Part shown: in pieces, positions 47,155 to 57,027 of the stretch
Layout: every line of letters begins with the position of its first letter
How positions within the stretch are numbered: position 1 is the stretch's first letter
Assembly: GCF_020711235.1 (NCBI RefSeq)
Contig: NZ_JAJFAV010000004.1
Location: 372,001 to 436,000, forward strand
Source of the DNA: Hymenobacter sp. 15J16-1T3B
GTDB lineage: Bacteria > Bacteroidota > Bacteroidia > Cytophagales > Hymenobacteraceae
Reading direction: 5' to 3'
Length of the DNA: 64,000 nucleotides
The notes under the pieces: generated by a model
Database searches by the model: none
Told to the model about the DNA's origin: nothing
What the model saw: only the letters and a program-made list of their open reading frames with translations
Program-made: the position numbers and the translations under genes

Positions 47155-47357
47155 GTCATCCTTATCTGGCGTACGCCCAAGCGAAGGACATTCCTCAATC
47201 CCAGCACCAACCGAGAAGCGCAGCCGCCAACGCCCCATTGTGAGGGCTTGGTGGCTGCGCTTCTGTGTTACCGGAAAAGCGTCGGCACTGAGTAGGCAGC
47301 GGCGGGGCGGGGTGCGAGGAAGGCCCTTCGCTTGGGCGTACGCCAGATAAGGATGAC
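47155..47357. repeat. Family B MITE-like element, copy 2
   Basis: 203 bases with perfect 33-base terminal inverted repeats; the left end begins GTCATCCTTATCTGGCGTAC at 47155 and the right end is its exact inverse, ending 47357. Interior GAGAAGCGCAGCCGCCAACG and CTTGGTGGCTGCGCTTC match the copy at 34242-34438. No open frame is inside. It lies between the stops of the GH3 fusion and the DUF2059 gene. Confidence 0.85.
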
Positions 47358-47395
47358 GGACGAGCTAATCAGTGGCCGATCAGCTACTTACCGCT

Positions 47396-47890
47396 CTACT
47401 CCTTCATGGTGCTCGTCATCTTGCTCTCAATGCTTTTCTGCAGCTCGGGCAGGTGCTCCTGCAGCCGGCGCTGGCCCAGCTCCATGCCGGCCACCATCAG
47501 CTGGCTTTGTTTGCCGGTGAATTTCTGGCCGGTGGAGGAAGCGTAAAACTTCTTCAGCTCCTTGAGCTCCTTTTCGCTGAACTCGCGGGCGTAGAGGTCG
47601 GCCATGTCGTCCTTGAGCGAGGCCCAGCTCATGTATTTGTTTAGAAAGCTGCGCATTTCGGGCTCCACCGCCTTCAGCTCGGGCCGTTGCGTGAGCTGGG
47701 CCGTTACCATCTGATCGAGAGCGCTGGTGGTGGTTTGCTCCATCTGCATGGCTACCAGCAGCTCCTCGGCGGCTTTGCGCTGGGCGGCGGGTACGGGGGC
47801 AGCGCTGGGGGCAGCGGCGGCCGTGGTTTGGGCCGTAGCGGCCGGCGCGGCCAGCAGCAGGCCAGCGGCAAGAGCGAGTAAGTATTTCAT
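47396..47890 (-). CDS. DUF2059 domain secreted protein
   Basis: 164 residues; start at 47890 (MKYLLALAAGLLLAAPAATA) gives a clean signal peptide and rejects a longer frame to 48046. The mature part (AAEELLVAMQMEQTTTSALD, FSEKELKELKKFYASSTGQK, FTGKQSQLMVAGMELGQRR) is the helical DUF2059 domain, common in periplasmic proteins of Bacteroidota and Proteobacteria. Function unknown. It converges with the GH3 fusion across a family B repeat and diverges from the lipoprotein gene at 48149. Confidence 0.9.
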   Translation of the reverse strand: MKYLLALAAGLLLAAPAATAQTTAAAAPSAAPVPAAQRKAAEELLVAMQMEQTTTSALDQMVTAQLTQRPELKAVEPEMRSFLNKYMSWASLKDDMADLYAREFSEKELKELKKFYASSTGQKFTGKQSQLMVAGMELGQRRLQEHLPELQKSIESKMTSTMKE

Positions 47891-48148
47891 AGCAAGTGCG
47901 TACGGGTTTTTTGGCGCTGCGGTCGTGCCCGCACGCAACCATTTGGCCCCAGCGGCTATCTGTAGCAGTGAAGGCGGCAGCGGCGGGGTACTCACTACCA
48001 AGCCGCTGCCGTTGTGCTTATCCGCCCCGTGCCGACTCACTACCACATGCTTATGCTATTTACAAGCGCTGTACTTCGGCCCATCTTTGCATCGTTGGCC
48101 GGCGCTACTGCCCGGTCTGCTTCGCCCCCGACTACGCCATTGCCCGCT

Positions 48149-48820
48149 ATGAACTCAATGCTACCCACCTGGCTGCGCCGCCCCGTGCTGCCCACTGCCC
48201 TGGCCGCCGTGCTGCTGTTACCCGGCTGCGGCACCGGGCTCTTCCCCGAGCCCGAGGGGCAGGAAACGCCCGAATACCAAATCAGCCAAGCCGAGCAAGC
48301 CTGGGCCACGCCCTACCGCCTTGGCGACGAGTGGCGCTTCCGCAACGCCGCCGGCTACGAACGGCGCTACCAGGTCAAAGGCCTGGCCGACCAGCAACTG
48401 CCCGGCATGGCCGCCGGCTCGCAGCGCGTGCAGTACTACCGGCAGGGCCTGAGCGCCCGCCTGGAGCGCGTCGATTCCGGCTACGTAGCCCGGCCGGGCC
48501 AGCAGCAGTACCTGGCCCAGTTCAGCATGAAGGCCGCCGTGCCCAAGAGCGCCGAGCCGCTGACCGTGGAGCTGACCTGGGGCCCCAGCCAGCTGCGCCT
48601 GCCCGCCGCCGCGCAGCCCGGGGCCCTGCCCGCCGATGTGCGCCTGCTGCCCGCGGCCACGCTGGGCACCCGGCAATACCAGAATGTGTGGGAGTACACC
48701 AGCCTGCTGACCTCGGCCGCCCGCGTGCCGGCCGGCGCCGTGCGGCAGGTGTACTACACGAAGGAAAACGGTGTCGTGCGCTTTGTGGAAGCCAACGGCA
48801 CCGTGTGGGACCGACAGTGA
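48149..48820 (+). CDS. Putative lipoprotein, unknown
   Basis: 223 residues, start MNSMLPTWLRRPVLP. Lipobox LLPGC with Cys near residue 28. The rest (ATPYRLGDEWRFRNAAGYER, RYQVKGLADQQLPGMA, VQYYRQGLSARLERVDSGYV, QNVWEYTSLLT, VYYTKENGVVRFVEANG) is beta-strand rich, and reads like a DUF-type calycin or lipid-binding lipoprotein, but no family is recognised. CATCTTTG at 48082-48089 is a -7-like box 60 bases upstream. Confidence 0.75.
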   Translation: MNSMLPTWLRRPVLPTALAAVLLLPGCGTGLFPEPEGQETPEYQISQAEQAWATPYRLGDEWRFRNAAGYERRYQVKGLADQQLPGMAAGSQRVQYYRQGLSARLERVDSGYVARPGQQQYLAQFSMKAAVPKSAEPLTVELTWGPSQLRLPAAAQPGALPADVRLLPAATLGTRQYQNVWEYTSLLTSAARVPAGAVRQVYYTKENGVVRFVEANGTVWDRQ

Positions 48821-48930
48821 CCCCTGCGGTTCCACAAATTGGTGAGTGAAAATGGTGAAGCAGGCGGTTCCCTTTGGGGCCGCCCGCTTTGCGTTTAGGG
48901 GCGTAGCTTTCCAACGTTGACTCACTGCGT

Positions 48931-48938
48931 TAACTTTG
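48931..48938 (+). promoter_or_regulatory. Exact -7 box TAACTTTG upstream of the FG-GAP protein
   Basis: TAACTTTG fits TAnnTTTG at every fixed position and lies 71 bases before the ATG at 49010. No clear TTG partner at the usual spacing was found. Confidence 0.45.
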
Positions 48939-49009
48939 GCGGGCATCGGGTACGGCGACGCATTTTATTCGGGGCGCCGGATTGTTATCATCCTTTTTCA
49001 CATCGATTT

Positions 49010-50404
49010 ATGAGCCTTTCTACTTACTGGGAGCCTGCGCGCAAGGGTCTTGGCTTTGCCGCCGGGCTGATGCTGCTGGGTGCCGCGGCCCAAGCGCAAT
49101 TCGTGCCGGCGGGCACGTACGCGTCGGTGCACAACTACGTGACCCTGGGCGACACCAACGGCGACGGCCGACTCGACATCGTTACCTGTAACTCCCTCGG
49201 CACCGTCGATGTGCTGCTGAGCGGAAGCTCGGGGTTTGCGCCGGCCACCACTTACACCACGCAGCTCAGCAGCTGCGGCACGGTGGCCGTGGGCGACGTG
49301 ACTGGCGACGGCCGCGCGGATTTGGTTGCGGGGGACTTCACGGAAGGCTGGCTGGCGGTGCTGCCGGGCCAGGCCGGCGGCTTCGGCACCCCGACGCGCT
49401 ACTTCGTGGGCAACAGCAGCCGCATTGCCACCGTGGTGCTGGGCGACGTAACCGGCGACGGCCGCGCGGACATCGTGGCCACCGATTACATCACGGGCAA
49501 CATCGTGGTGCTGCCCGCGCAGGCCGGGGGCGGCTTCGGCACCATCAGCACCTACACCATTGCGGGGTTGACGCGGCCCATCGGGGCGCGGCTGGCGGAC
49601 TTGAACGCGGACGGCCGGCTGGACATCGTCGTGGGCGGCTCGCAGGTGATAGGCGTGCTGCCGGGCCAGGCCGGCGGCGGCTTCGGCACGCCCCGCACGT
49701 ACATGATTGGGACGAACGACGTGGCGGACTTCGCGCTGGCGGACGTGAACCAGGACGGCAGCCTCGACATCGTGGCGCCGGGCCTGGGCAGCGTGCAGCT
49801 GTACCTGCTGCAGGCGGGCCAATTCCTGGCCTACGGCTACTACCCGGCAAACGGCCTGCCCAACGTAACGGCTGTGGCCGACGTGAACGGCGACGGCCGC
49901 CCGGATATGTTGACGAACGATTCCGGGACGCGTGACATCGGCACCCTGCTGGGGCAGCCGGGCGGCGGGTTCGTCAACGGCAACTCCTACACCAACTGGC
50001 CGCGGGCAACCGGATCGGCCAGCTACAAAAGCCTGGCCGTCGGGGACGTGAATGCGGATGGCAAGCTCGACATCGTTTCGGGCAACATGCTCAGCAACGA
50101 AGTGGGCGTGTTGCTGAATACCAGCGTGCTGGCCGCCCGTCCGGGCGCGGTCAGTCAGGACTTGGCGCTGTTTCCCAACCCGGCCCGGCACGCCGCCACG
50201 CTGCACCTGCCCGCGGGGATGGGCGCGCAAGCGGCAACGCTCACCGTGGCCGATGCCCTGGGCCGCGTGGTGCGCACGCGCGCCCTGCCCGCCGCACCGG
50301 GCTGCCAGCCCACGCTTGACCTGACGGGGCTGCGGCCCGGCGTGTACACGGTGCGGGTGCAGGCCGGTGCCCGGGCCGCCGTTCAGCGCCTGACGGTGGA
50401 ATAA
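49010..50404 (+). CDS. FG-GAP/VCBS repeat protein with T9SS sorting domain
   Basis: 464 residues with a signal peptide (GLGFAAGLMLLGAAAQAQ) a little inside the start. About seven FG-GAP/VCBS-type repeats follow with the Asp-rich Ca-binding-like loops GDTNGDGRLDIVTC, GDVTGDGRADLVAG, GDVTGDGRADIVAT, DLNADGRLDIVVGG, DVNQDGSLDIVAPG, DVNGDGRPDML, DVNADGKLDIVSG. This should fold as a beta-propeller. The last ~80 residues are a T9SS type A domain (LALFPNPARHAATL, GLRPGVYTVRVQ). Surface propellers of this type are often adhesins or lectin-like modules; the ligand is unknown. Confidence 0.9.
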   Translation: MSLSTYWEPARKGLGFAAGLMLLGAAAQAQFVPAGTYASVHNYVTLGDTNGDGRLDIVTCNSLGTVDVLLSGSSGFAPATTYTTQLSSCGTVAVGDVTGDGRADLVAGDFTEGWLAVLPGQAGGFGTPTRYFVGNSSRIATVVLGDVTGDGRADIVATDYITGNIVVLPAQAGGGFGTISTYTIAGLTRPIGARLADLNADGRLDIVVGGSQVIGVLPGQAGGGFGTPRTYMIGTNDVADFALADVNQDGSLDIVAPGLGSVQLYLLQAGQFLAYGYYPANGLPNVTAVADVNGDGRPDMLTNDSGTRDIGTLLGQPGGGFVNGNSYTNWPRATGSASYKSLAVGDVNADGKLDIVSGNMLSNEVGVLLNTSVLAARPGAVSQDLALFPNPARHAATLHLPAGMGAQAATLTVADALGRVVRTRALPAAPGCQPTLDLTGLRPGVYTVRVQAGARAAVQRLTVE

Positions 50405-50676
50405 CCGCAAGGGCTCCTGACGGCAATAGCGCTGGTAGCGGCGCCGCAAAATCAAACCGCAGAGCCGGCCGGGAACTTCCTCCACGTGCAGCTGGAGTAG
50501 TTCCTGGTTTTTATGTTCTGCCCAAAGGAAGGAGCAGCCGGCTTGGTTCAGCGGCAAGGGGGCCGCCCAACTGCCGGAAGCCCCAGCCGCGCCGCTTGGC
50601 GGCTTGGTGCGACGTGGGCAAAATCCGTAGCTTACCCGCTACTGCTCCGGATTCCCACCTTTTCCTGCTGTTTCCT

Positions 50677-52314
<1,638 letters not shown>

Positions 52315-52373
52315 CAGAGAAGTCGGCGCACAGCTTCGCCATAGTCAGTGTGGGGACTACGGCAGCACTGGCA

Positions 52374-52574
52374 GTCATTGCGAGCGAAGCGAAGCAATCT
52401 TTCCTCCAGGAGCACGACGCTGCAGCTGGTAGAAACCAAAAGTCTGTCAGAACCGAAACAGCACCGCCCGAAACCGGTAACTCCGGTTTCGGGCGGTGCT
52501 GTTTCGGGTTGTGCTAGTTGTGCCGTTTGTGCTGCGAGAGGAAGGATTACGTCGTCCTTCGTCCTCGCAATGAC
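52374..52574. repeat. Family A palindromic element, copy 2
   Basis: 201 bases, ends GTCATTGCGAGC and TCGCAATGAC. The core is a perfect 25-bp stem (52453-52477 with 52483-52507) around a 5-base loop, longer than in copy 1 (29619-29800). Flanking sequences such as GCACGACGCTGCAGCTGG are shared with copy 1. It lies between the acyl-CoA ligase and DUF5009 gene stops. No open frame. Confidence 0.85.
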
Positions 52575-52617
52575 AACGAGGCGAGCCGGCGGCTTGAAAC
52601 GAGGGCTAAAGCCGTAC

Positions 52618-53796
52618 TCAGATTTTGATGAAGATGCGGCGGCGGTACAGCTCCCAGGCCAACAGGCCCCAGACGGTGGTGTAATCGAGGGCGTAAAATA
52701 GGGCCGCGTGCTGGGGATTGGCAAAGTGGGGCAACACTTGGGTTTGAAACAGCCAATTGCGCACGGTGTCGGTGGTGCCGTTGGGCATGGTGACATCGTA
52801 GGAGCTGAGCAGCTTGTCGACCAGCTCGGAGAGGAAGTAGATGGTAATGGCGTTGGTGCCGAACACCAGCAGCGGGGCGAGGCCGCGGCGCCACTGCTGC
52901 ACGTCGAGCAGCCAGTACATGGCGGCCAGCAGGGCGCCGGCAATGCCGCCGGAGTAGAGCACGAAGGAGCTGGTCCAGAGCTGCTTGTTGATGGGAAACC
53001 AGCTGTTCCAAATAATGCCCAGCACGAGGCAGAGCAGGCTGGCGGCGAACAACCAGGCCACGCGCGTGGCCGCGTCGAGGTCGGTGCGGCGCAGCCAGCG
53101 GCCGGCGAATACGCCCAGCAGGCCGGTGCAGATGGACGGGAACGTGCTCAGAATGCCCTCGGGCTCGAAGGAGTAAAACTCGTCGTAGAGGTGGCGCTGG
53201 GTAAGCACGAGGCGGTCGAGCCAGGTGCCGATGTTGGTAAGGCGCTCCAGGTTGGCGGGCCCCACGCCGGGCACCGGCACCAGCTGCAGCACCAGGTTGT
53301 AGGCCACTAGGATAAAGGCGAAAAGGCCGAGCTGAGTGCGCCAGCGCGTTTTCAGAAAGAGCAGCGAGCAGGCCATAAACACCAAGCCAATGCGCTGCAG
53401 CACGCCCATGATGCGAAACGACGTGAAGTAGAATTTCGGCGTCAGGTCGATGAGCATGCCCAGGGCAATAAGGATGAGCGTGCGGCGTAGAATGGTGAAC
53501 AGCACCCGCCGCTGCCGGGCCGGGTCGTGGCGGGCGCGGTCGAGGGCAAAGACCAGCGAGACGCCCACGATGAAGAGAAAGAAGGGAAAAACCAGGTCGG
53601 CGGGGCGGCAGCCGTGCCACTCGATGTGGCTCAGCGGAGTATAGTAGGGGAAGGCACCCGGGAAGTTCACCAGCAGCATCACGATGACCGTGAGGCCGCG
53701 GAAGGCGTCGAGGGAAACCAGGCGGCCAGGGCCGGAGGCTTCGGCCACGGGCGTGGTGTGGGTGGTGGCGCGGGCGGCCTCGTCAACGGATTGCAT
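52618..53796 (-). CDS. HGSNAT-like membrane acetyltransferase (DUF5009), copy 2
   Basis: 392 residues; start at 53796 (MQSVDEAAR) aligns with the paralogue's MQSTTQAAE, while an ATG four codons upstream also exists. Key stretches: GRLVSLDAFRGLTVIVMLLV, the luminal loop HIEWHGCRPADLVFPFFLF with the candidate His, RIMGVLQRIGLVF, and FGTNAITIYFLSELV. About ten membrane segments. The family includes eukaryotic heparan-alpha-glucosaminide N-acetyltransferase, which carries acetyl groups across a membrane to a glucosamine. Here it may modify an amino sugar in the periplasm. It is preceded by a paralogue and a short gene. Confidence 0.9.
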   Translation of the reverse strand: MQSVDEAARATTHTTPVAEASGPGRLVSLDAFRGLTVIVMLLVNFPGAFPYYTPLSHIEWHGCRPADLVFPFFLFIVGVSLVFALDRARHDPARQRRVLFTILRRTLILIALGMLIDLTPKFYFTSFRIMGVLQRIGLVFMACSLLFLKTRWRTQLGLFAFILVAYNLVLQLVPVPGVGPANLERLTNIGTWLDRLVLTQRHLYDEFYSFEPEGILSTFPSICTGLLGVFAGRWLRRTDLDAATRVAWLFAASLLCLVLGIIWNSWFPINKQLWTSSFVLYSGGIAGALLAAMYWLLDVQQWRRGLAPLLVFGTNAITIYFLSELVDKLLSSYDVTMPNGTTDTVRNWLFQTQVLPHFANPQHAALFYALDYTTVWGLLAWELYRRRIFIKI

Positions 53797-53921
53797 AAGC
53801 GGCAACATAGGCGCGGCAGCGGGGGTAAGGCGTACCGCCGGCCGGCGTAATTATTTTTTAGATCGGGTAAATGGCGTTGCCATGAGGCGCGGCCGGCGTC
53901 AGCATAGCCGTGCCGGCCTTA

Positions 53922-53940
53922 CGCGAACTGAAAGTTCGCG
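53922..53940. terminator. Short hairpin between the two DUF5009 genes
   Basis: CGCGAACT (53922-53929), loop GAA, AGTTCGCG (53933-53940): a perfect 8-bp stem 38 bases after the stop of copy 1 on the minus strand. It may end some of the upstream transcript. Confidence 0.45.
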
Positions 53941-53977
53941 TTACAACGCGCCAACCGGCGCCTCGGCTTAGGGCGGC

Positions 53978-55165
53978 TCAGACCTTGATGATGATGCGGC
54001 GGCTGTACATCCACCACAAAATGCCCAGCCAGATCAGTATCAGCGTCACGGCGCCGGCGAGGGAGGCGTTGCGCGGGTCGGCAAACACGGGCACGAACAG
54101 GGTCTGGTACAGCCACTCCTTCAGGCCGGTATCGGCCGCCTTGCCCGTGGGGTCGGGCATGCGGATGAGGCTGAGCGTGCGCGGAATCAGGCCGGAGAGG
54201 AAGAACACGGTGATGGCGTTGACGCCGTAAACGAGAAAGGGCTTGATCCAGCCGCGCCAGCCCTGCACGTCGCAGAGCCAGTAGAGCAGGGCCAGGCCGC
54301 TCACGGCCATGCCGCCGGTGTAGAGCACGTAGGAGCTGGTCCAGAGGCTTTTGTTGACGGGAAACCAGCTGTTCCAGATCAAGCCGAGCACGATGAGCAG
54401 GGTGCCGTCGACGAACAGCCACACCACTTTCTCGGCCGGCTGCACGTCGCGCCGCCGCAGCCACTGCGCCGTGACGACGCCCAGCAACCCGGTACCCACG
54501 GCCGGCACGGTGCTCAGCAGGCCTTCAGGGTCCCAGGTTTTGCTGCTTTTCCAGAGGTGGGCCGAGGTGAGCAGGGTGCGGTCGAGCCAGGCGCCGAGGT
54601 CGTGGCCGGGCAGCAGCTCGGCGCTGGCGTAGCCCGGGGCGGGCACCAGCTGCAGCAGCACGTTGTAGCCGACGAGCAGGCCGGCCAGCGTCCAGAGTTG
54701 GGTGCGGCGCGAGGTGGTCAGAAACAGCGCCGAACAGGCAAAGAACACCAGCCCGATGCGCTGCAGCACGCCCAAGATGCGCACCGTGGCGAAGTCAAAC
54801 TTGGGGTAGAGCGAGAGCAACAGGCCCAGCCCGAACAGCACCGCCGCCCGCCGCGCCACCCGCAGCAGCGTGGGCCCCAGCGGCTCGTGGCGCTGCTTCA
54901 CCCCGTCCAGCGCGTACACCAAGGACACGCCCACGATGAAGAGGAAGAAGGGGAAAATCAGGTCGGTGGGCGTGCAGCCGTTCCACGGTGCGTGTTCCAG
55001 CGGCTCGTAGATGTGGCCCCAGTCGCCGGGGTTGTTCACCAGGATCATGGCCATGACGGTGATGCCGCGGAACACGTCGAGCGAGACGAGGCGGCCCGGC
55101 TGCGAGGCCTCGGCCAGCGGCTGGGTGTGGGTGGTGGCTTCGGCGGCCTGGGTGGTGGATTGCAT
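53978..55165 (-). CDS. HGSNAT-like membrane acetyltransferase (DUF5009), copy 1
   Basis: 395 residues and clearly a paralogue of 52618-53796: GRLVSLDVFRGITVMAMILV, HAPWNGCTPTDLIFPFFLF, RILGVLQRIGLVFFACSALF, WNSWFPVNKSLWTSSYVLY, YGVNAITVFFLSGLIP. About ten membrane segments. The luminal His of copy 2 (HIEWHGC) is not present at the same place (HAPWNGC has His three residues earlier), so the catalytic residue may differ between copies. The ATG overlaps the stop of the 133-residue gene upstream by one base (TGATG). Likely a sugar N- or O-acetyltransferase, substrate unknown. Confidence 0.9.
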   Translation of the reverse strand: MQSTTQAAEATTHTQPLAEASQPGRLVSLDVFRGITVMAMILVNNPGDWGHIYEPLEHAPWNGCTPTDLIFPFFLFIVGVSLVYALDGVKQRHEPLGPTLLRVARRAAVLFGLGLLLSLYPKFDFATVRILGVLQRIGLVFFACSALFLTTSRRTQLWTLAGLLVGYNVLLQLVPAPGYASAELLPGHDLGAWLDRTLLTSAHLWKSSKTWDPEGLLSTVPAVGTGLLGVVTAQWLRRRDVQPAEKVVWLFVDGTLLIVLGLIWNSWFPVNKSLWTSSYVLYTGGMAVSGLALLYWLCDVQGWRGWIKPFLVYGVNAITVFFLSGLIPRTLSLIRMPDPTGKAADTGLKEWLYQTLFVPVFADPRNASLAGAVTLILIWLGILWWMYSRRIIIKV

Positions 55166-55566
55166 CAGCGTAGTAGGGTGTTGAGCTCGGTCCAGCCGTT
55201 GTCGTAAGCCGGGCCGGCAAGCAATTTAGCAGCTCGTTGCAGCGCGCGGCTCTCCGCTTCGTCAAGTACCTGAAGCTGAATCCGGTTTTCGGGCCCGAAG
55301 TGGCAGTAGCAACGCACCGAGAAGGGGTCCTGCGGGTCGAATTTTACGACCAGAAACCAGGTGCCGCTGCCGAAGCTGCCGCGGGGATTGAGGCTTAACC
55401 GACAGTCCGTGATATAGCTCCGCTGCTGCGTAACGGCTTCGATATCAGTCAGCAGAGCGTCCATCAGCGCCGCAGCCTGCGTCCAGCAGTACTGATGCCG
55501 GGCGGCGGCGCGTGGCTGGGCGTTAAGGCCTTCGTGAATCAGCGCCAAGTGAGTGTACGTCTGCAT
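55165..55566 (-). CDS. Small protein coupled to DUF5009 gene, unknown
   Basis: 133 residues from MQTYTHLALIHEGL; longer frames upstream are not protein-like. It has a helical N-terminal part (ARHQYCWTQAAALMDALLTD) and a beta-rich middle (GTWFLVVKFDPQDPFSVRCY then CHFGPENRIQLQVLDEAE). No signal peptide and no family recognised. Its stop overlaps the start of the DUF5009 gene by one base, so the two are translationally coupled, and it may be a partner or regulator of the acetyltransferases. Confidence 0.7.
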   Translation of the reverse strand: MQTYTHLALIHEGLNAQPRAAARHQYCWTQAAALMDALLTDIEAVTQQRSYITDCRLSLNPRGSFGSGTWFLVVKFDPQDPFSVRCYCHFGPENRIQLQVLDEAESRALQRAAKLLAGPAYDNGWTELNTLLR

Positions 55567-55642
55567 GCAGTACCGGTAAAACGAAGGCCTATTACCCGGG
55601 AAAAGCCCGAGCCGGCAACGTAGCCGCTTCGAATAACGCAAA

Positions 55643-55671
55643 ACTCCCCGCCTCGGCGGGAGGCGGGGAGT
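55643..55671 (-). terminator. Intrinsic terminator after susD
   Basis: An 11-bp stem (55643-55653 with 55661-55671, ACTCCCCGCCT) around a 7-base loop, followed on the minus strand by TTTTGCG. It is 15 bases after the susD stop and ends the SusC/SusD transcript. Confidence 0.75.
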
Positions 55672-55685
55672 CGGCAAGCGGCGGG

Positions 55686-57002
55686 TCAGATGGCCGGGTC
55701 GGTGGGCGTGGAGGGGTTGTTTTCGCGCTCCACGCGGGGGTAGGGGAGAAAATTGCGGTTGCGTTCGGCGTTGGGGGTGCCCGGTCCGGGGCGGCCGAAG
55801 CGGCGGCTGTCGTCGAGGCGGAAGCCCTGGAACGCCAGCTCCACCTGCCGGTTGCGGTAAATATCGAGCAGCACCGCGTCCTGGGTGAGCGGGCCGGTGT
55901 AGGGGCTCAGGCCCGCGCCGGGAGGCGCCGTGGGCAGGCCGGTGGTGGTCGTGGTGGCGGGGGCGAAGCTGGTGCGCACCCGGTTCAGCTCGGTCACGGC
56001 GTTGGGCAGGTCGTTTTTGCGGGCGTAGGCCTCGGCTCGGATCAGCAGCATCTCGCCGGGCACGTACACCGGAATGGGCGCGCTGTTGGCGGTGTAGAAG
56101 CCGGTGCCGCGGTTTTGGGTAGACGTGGGCGCGGCGCGGGTATAGAACGGGATGCGCAGGTCGCCGGCTTCGGGGGCCAGCGCGGCGGGCAGGCCCAGGT
56201 TCCGGTCGGTGGGCTCAAACACGTTGCGGTTGGTGAAGGTCACCTCCGCCAGCGGGTTGCGGGTGTTGTCGTCGAAGTTGAACACCGAGCGGCTGGCCAG
56301 GTCCACGCGGCCGGCGGCGGCAATGGCTTTGTCGTAGTCGCCGGCCAGCAGGCTGTAGCGCGCAATGAGGGCCTGCAACGTGTTAGCCAAGTTGATGCCG
56401 GGCACAATCTTGCTGTTGAAGTCGGCCGAAACCGGCGTGGTGGCCAGCGTGGCCGCCGCCGTTTCCAGCTGCGTCACGGCCGATTGCAGCAGTTGCACCC
56501 GCGGGACGAAGGGCGCGTTTTCGGCCACGGCCAGCGGGCCCTGCTCGAAGAACATGGCCTGCGTGCCCAGGGCCAGCGCCCGGAAAATGCTGGCGTAGGC
56601 AATGATGCCGCTGCGCGTGCCCGCGTCCGGCGCGTTGCCCACGTTGGCCAGCACCAGGTCGGCGTTGGCCTTCACCAGCTGGGTCTGCGTCCAGAGGTTG
56701 CGCACCACCACGTTGCCGTTGGTGACGTTGCCCGCGCCCAGGCTCACGTTGTACTCCTCGATGTTGCCCACGTTGATGACCGTCAGCTCGCGGGTGGTGA
56801 GCCCGCCCGCGGCCACGATGTTGTAGAGCGGGCTGAGCGCCCCGCCGGTGGTGAAGCGGTATTGCAGGCCGTTGCACACGGTAATCAGCCCGTCGGAAGT
56901 CGAAATAACCTGCTCTTGGCTGGCCGTGCTCGGGTTCAGGTAGTCCTTGTTGCAGCCGCCCAGCAGCGCTAGGGTAAGCAGCAATGATGCGTATCGTTTC
57001 AT
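55686..57002 (-). CDS. RagB/SusD family nutrient-binding outer membrane lipoprotein
   Basis: 438 residues, lipobox LLGGC with Cys17, so anchored to the outer membrane outer face. SusD-like helical stretches (LWTQTQLVKANADLVLANVG, ANTLQALIARYSLLAGDYDK) and the C-terminal pattern ELNRVRT then DIYRNRQVELAFQGFRLDDSRRF match the family. It caps the SusC transporter at 57028 and delivers a glycan or peptide-like nutrient. It starts 25 bases after the SusC stop. No degradative enzyme lies within this transcript, so the substrate cannot be deduced from operon content. It is shorter than many SusD proteins (usually 450-600). Confidence 0.93.
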   Translation of the reverse strand: MKRYASLLLTLALLGGCNKDYLNPSTASQEQVISTSDGLITVCNGLQYRFTTGGALSPLYNIVAAGGLTTRELTVINVGNIEEYNVSLGAGNVTNGNVVVRNLWTQTQLVKANADLVLANVGNAPDAGTRSGIIAYASIFRALALGTQAMFFEQGPLAVAENAPFVPRVQLLQSAVTQLETAAATLATTPVSADFNSKIVPGINLANTLQALIARYSLLAGDYDKAIAAAGRVDLASRSVFNFDDNTRNPLAEVTFTNRNVFEPTDRNLGLPAALAPEAGDLRIPFYTRAAPTSTQNRGTGFYTANSAPIPVYVPGEMLLIRAEAYARKNDLPNAVTELNRVRTSFAPATTTTTGLPTAPPGAGLSPYTGPLTQDAVLLDIYRNRQVELAFQGFRLDDSRRFGRPGPGTPNAERNRNFLPYPRVERENNPSTPTDPAI

Positions 57003-57027
57003 GGCAAAAATCGGAACGAGTCAGGAG

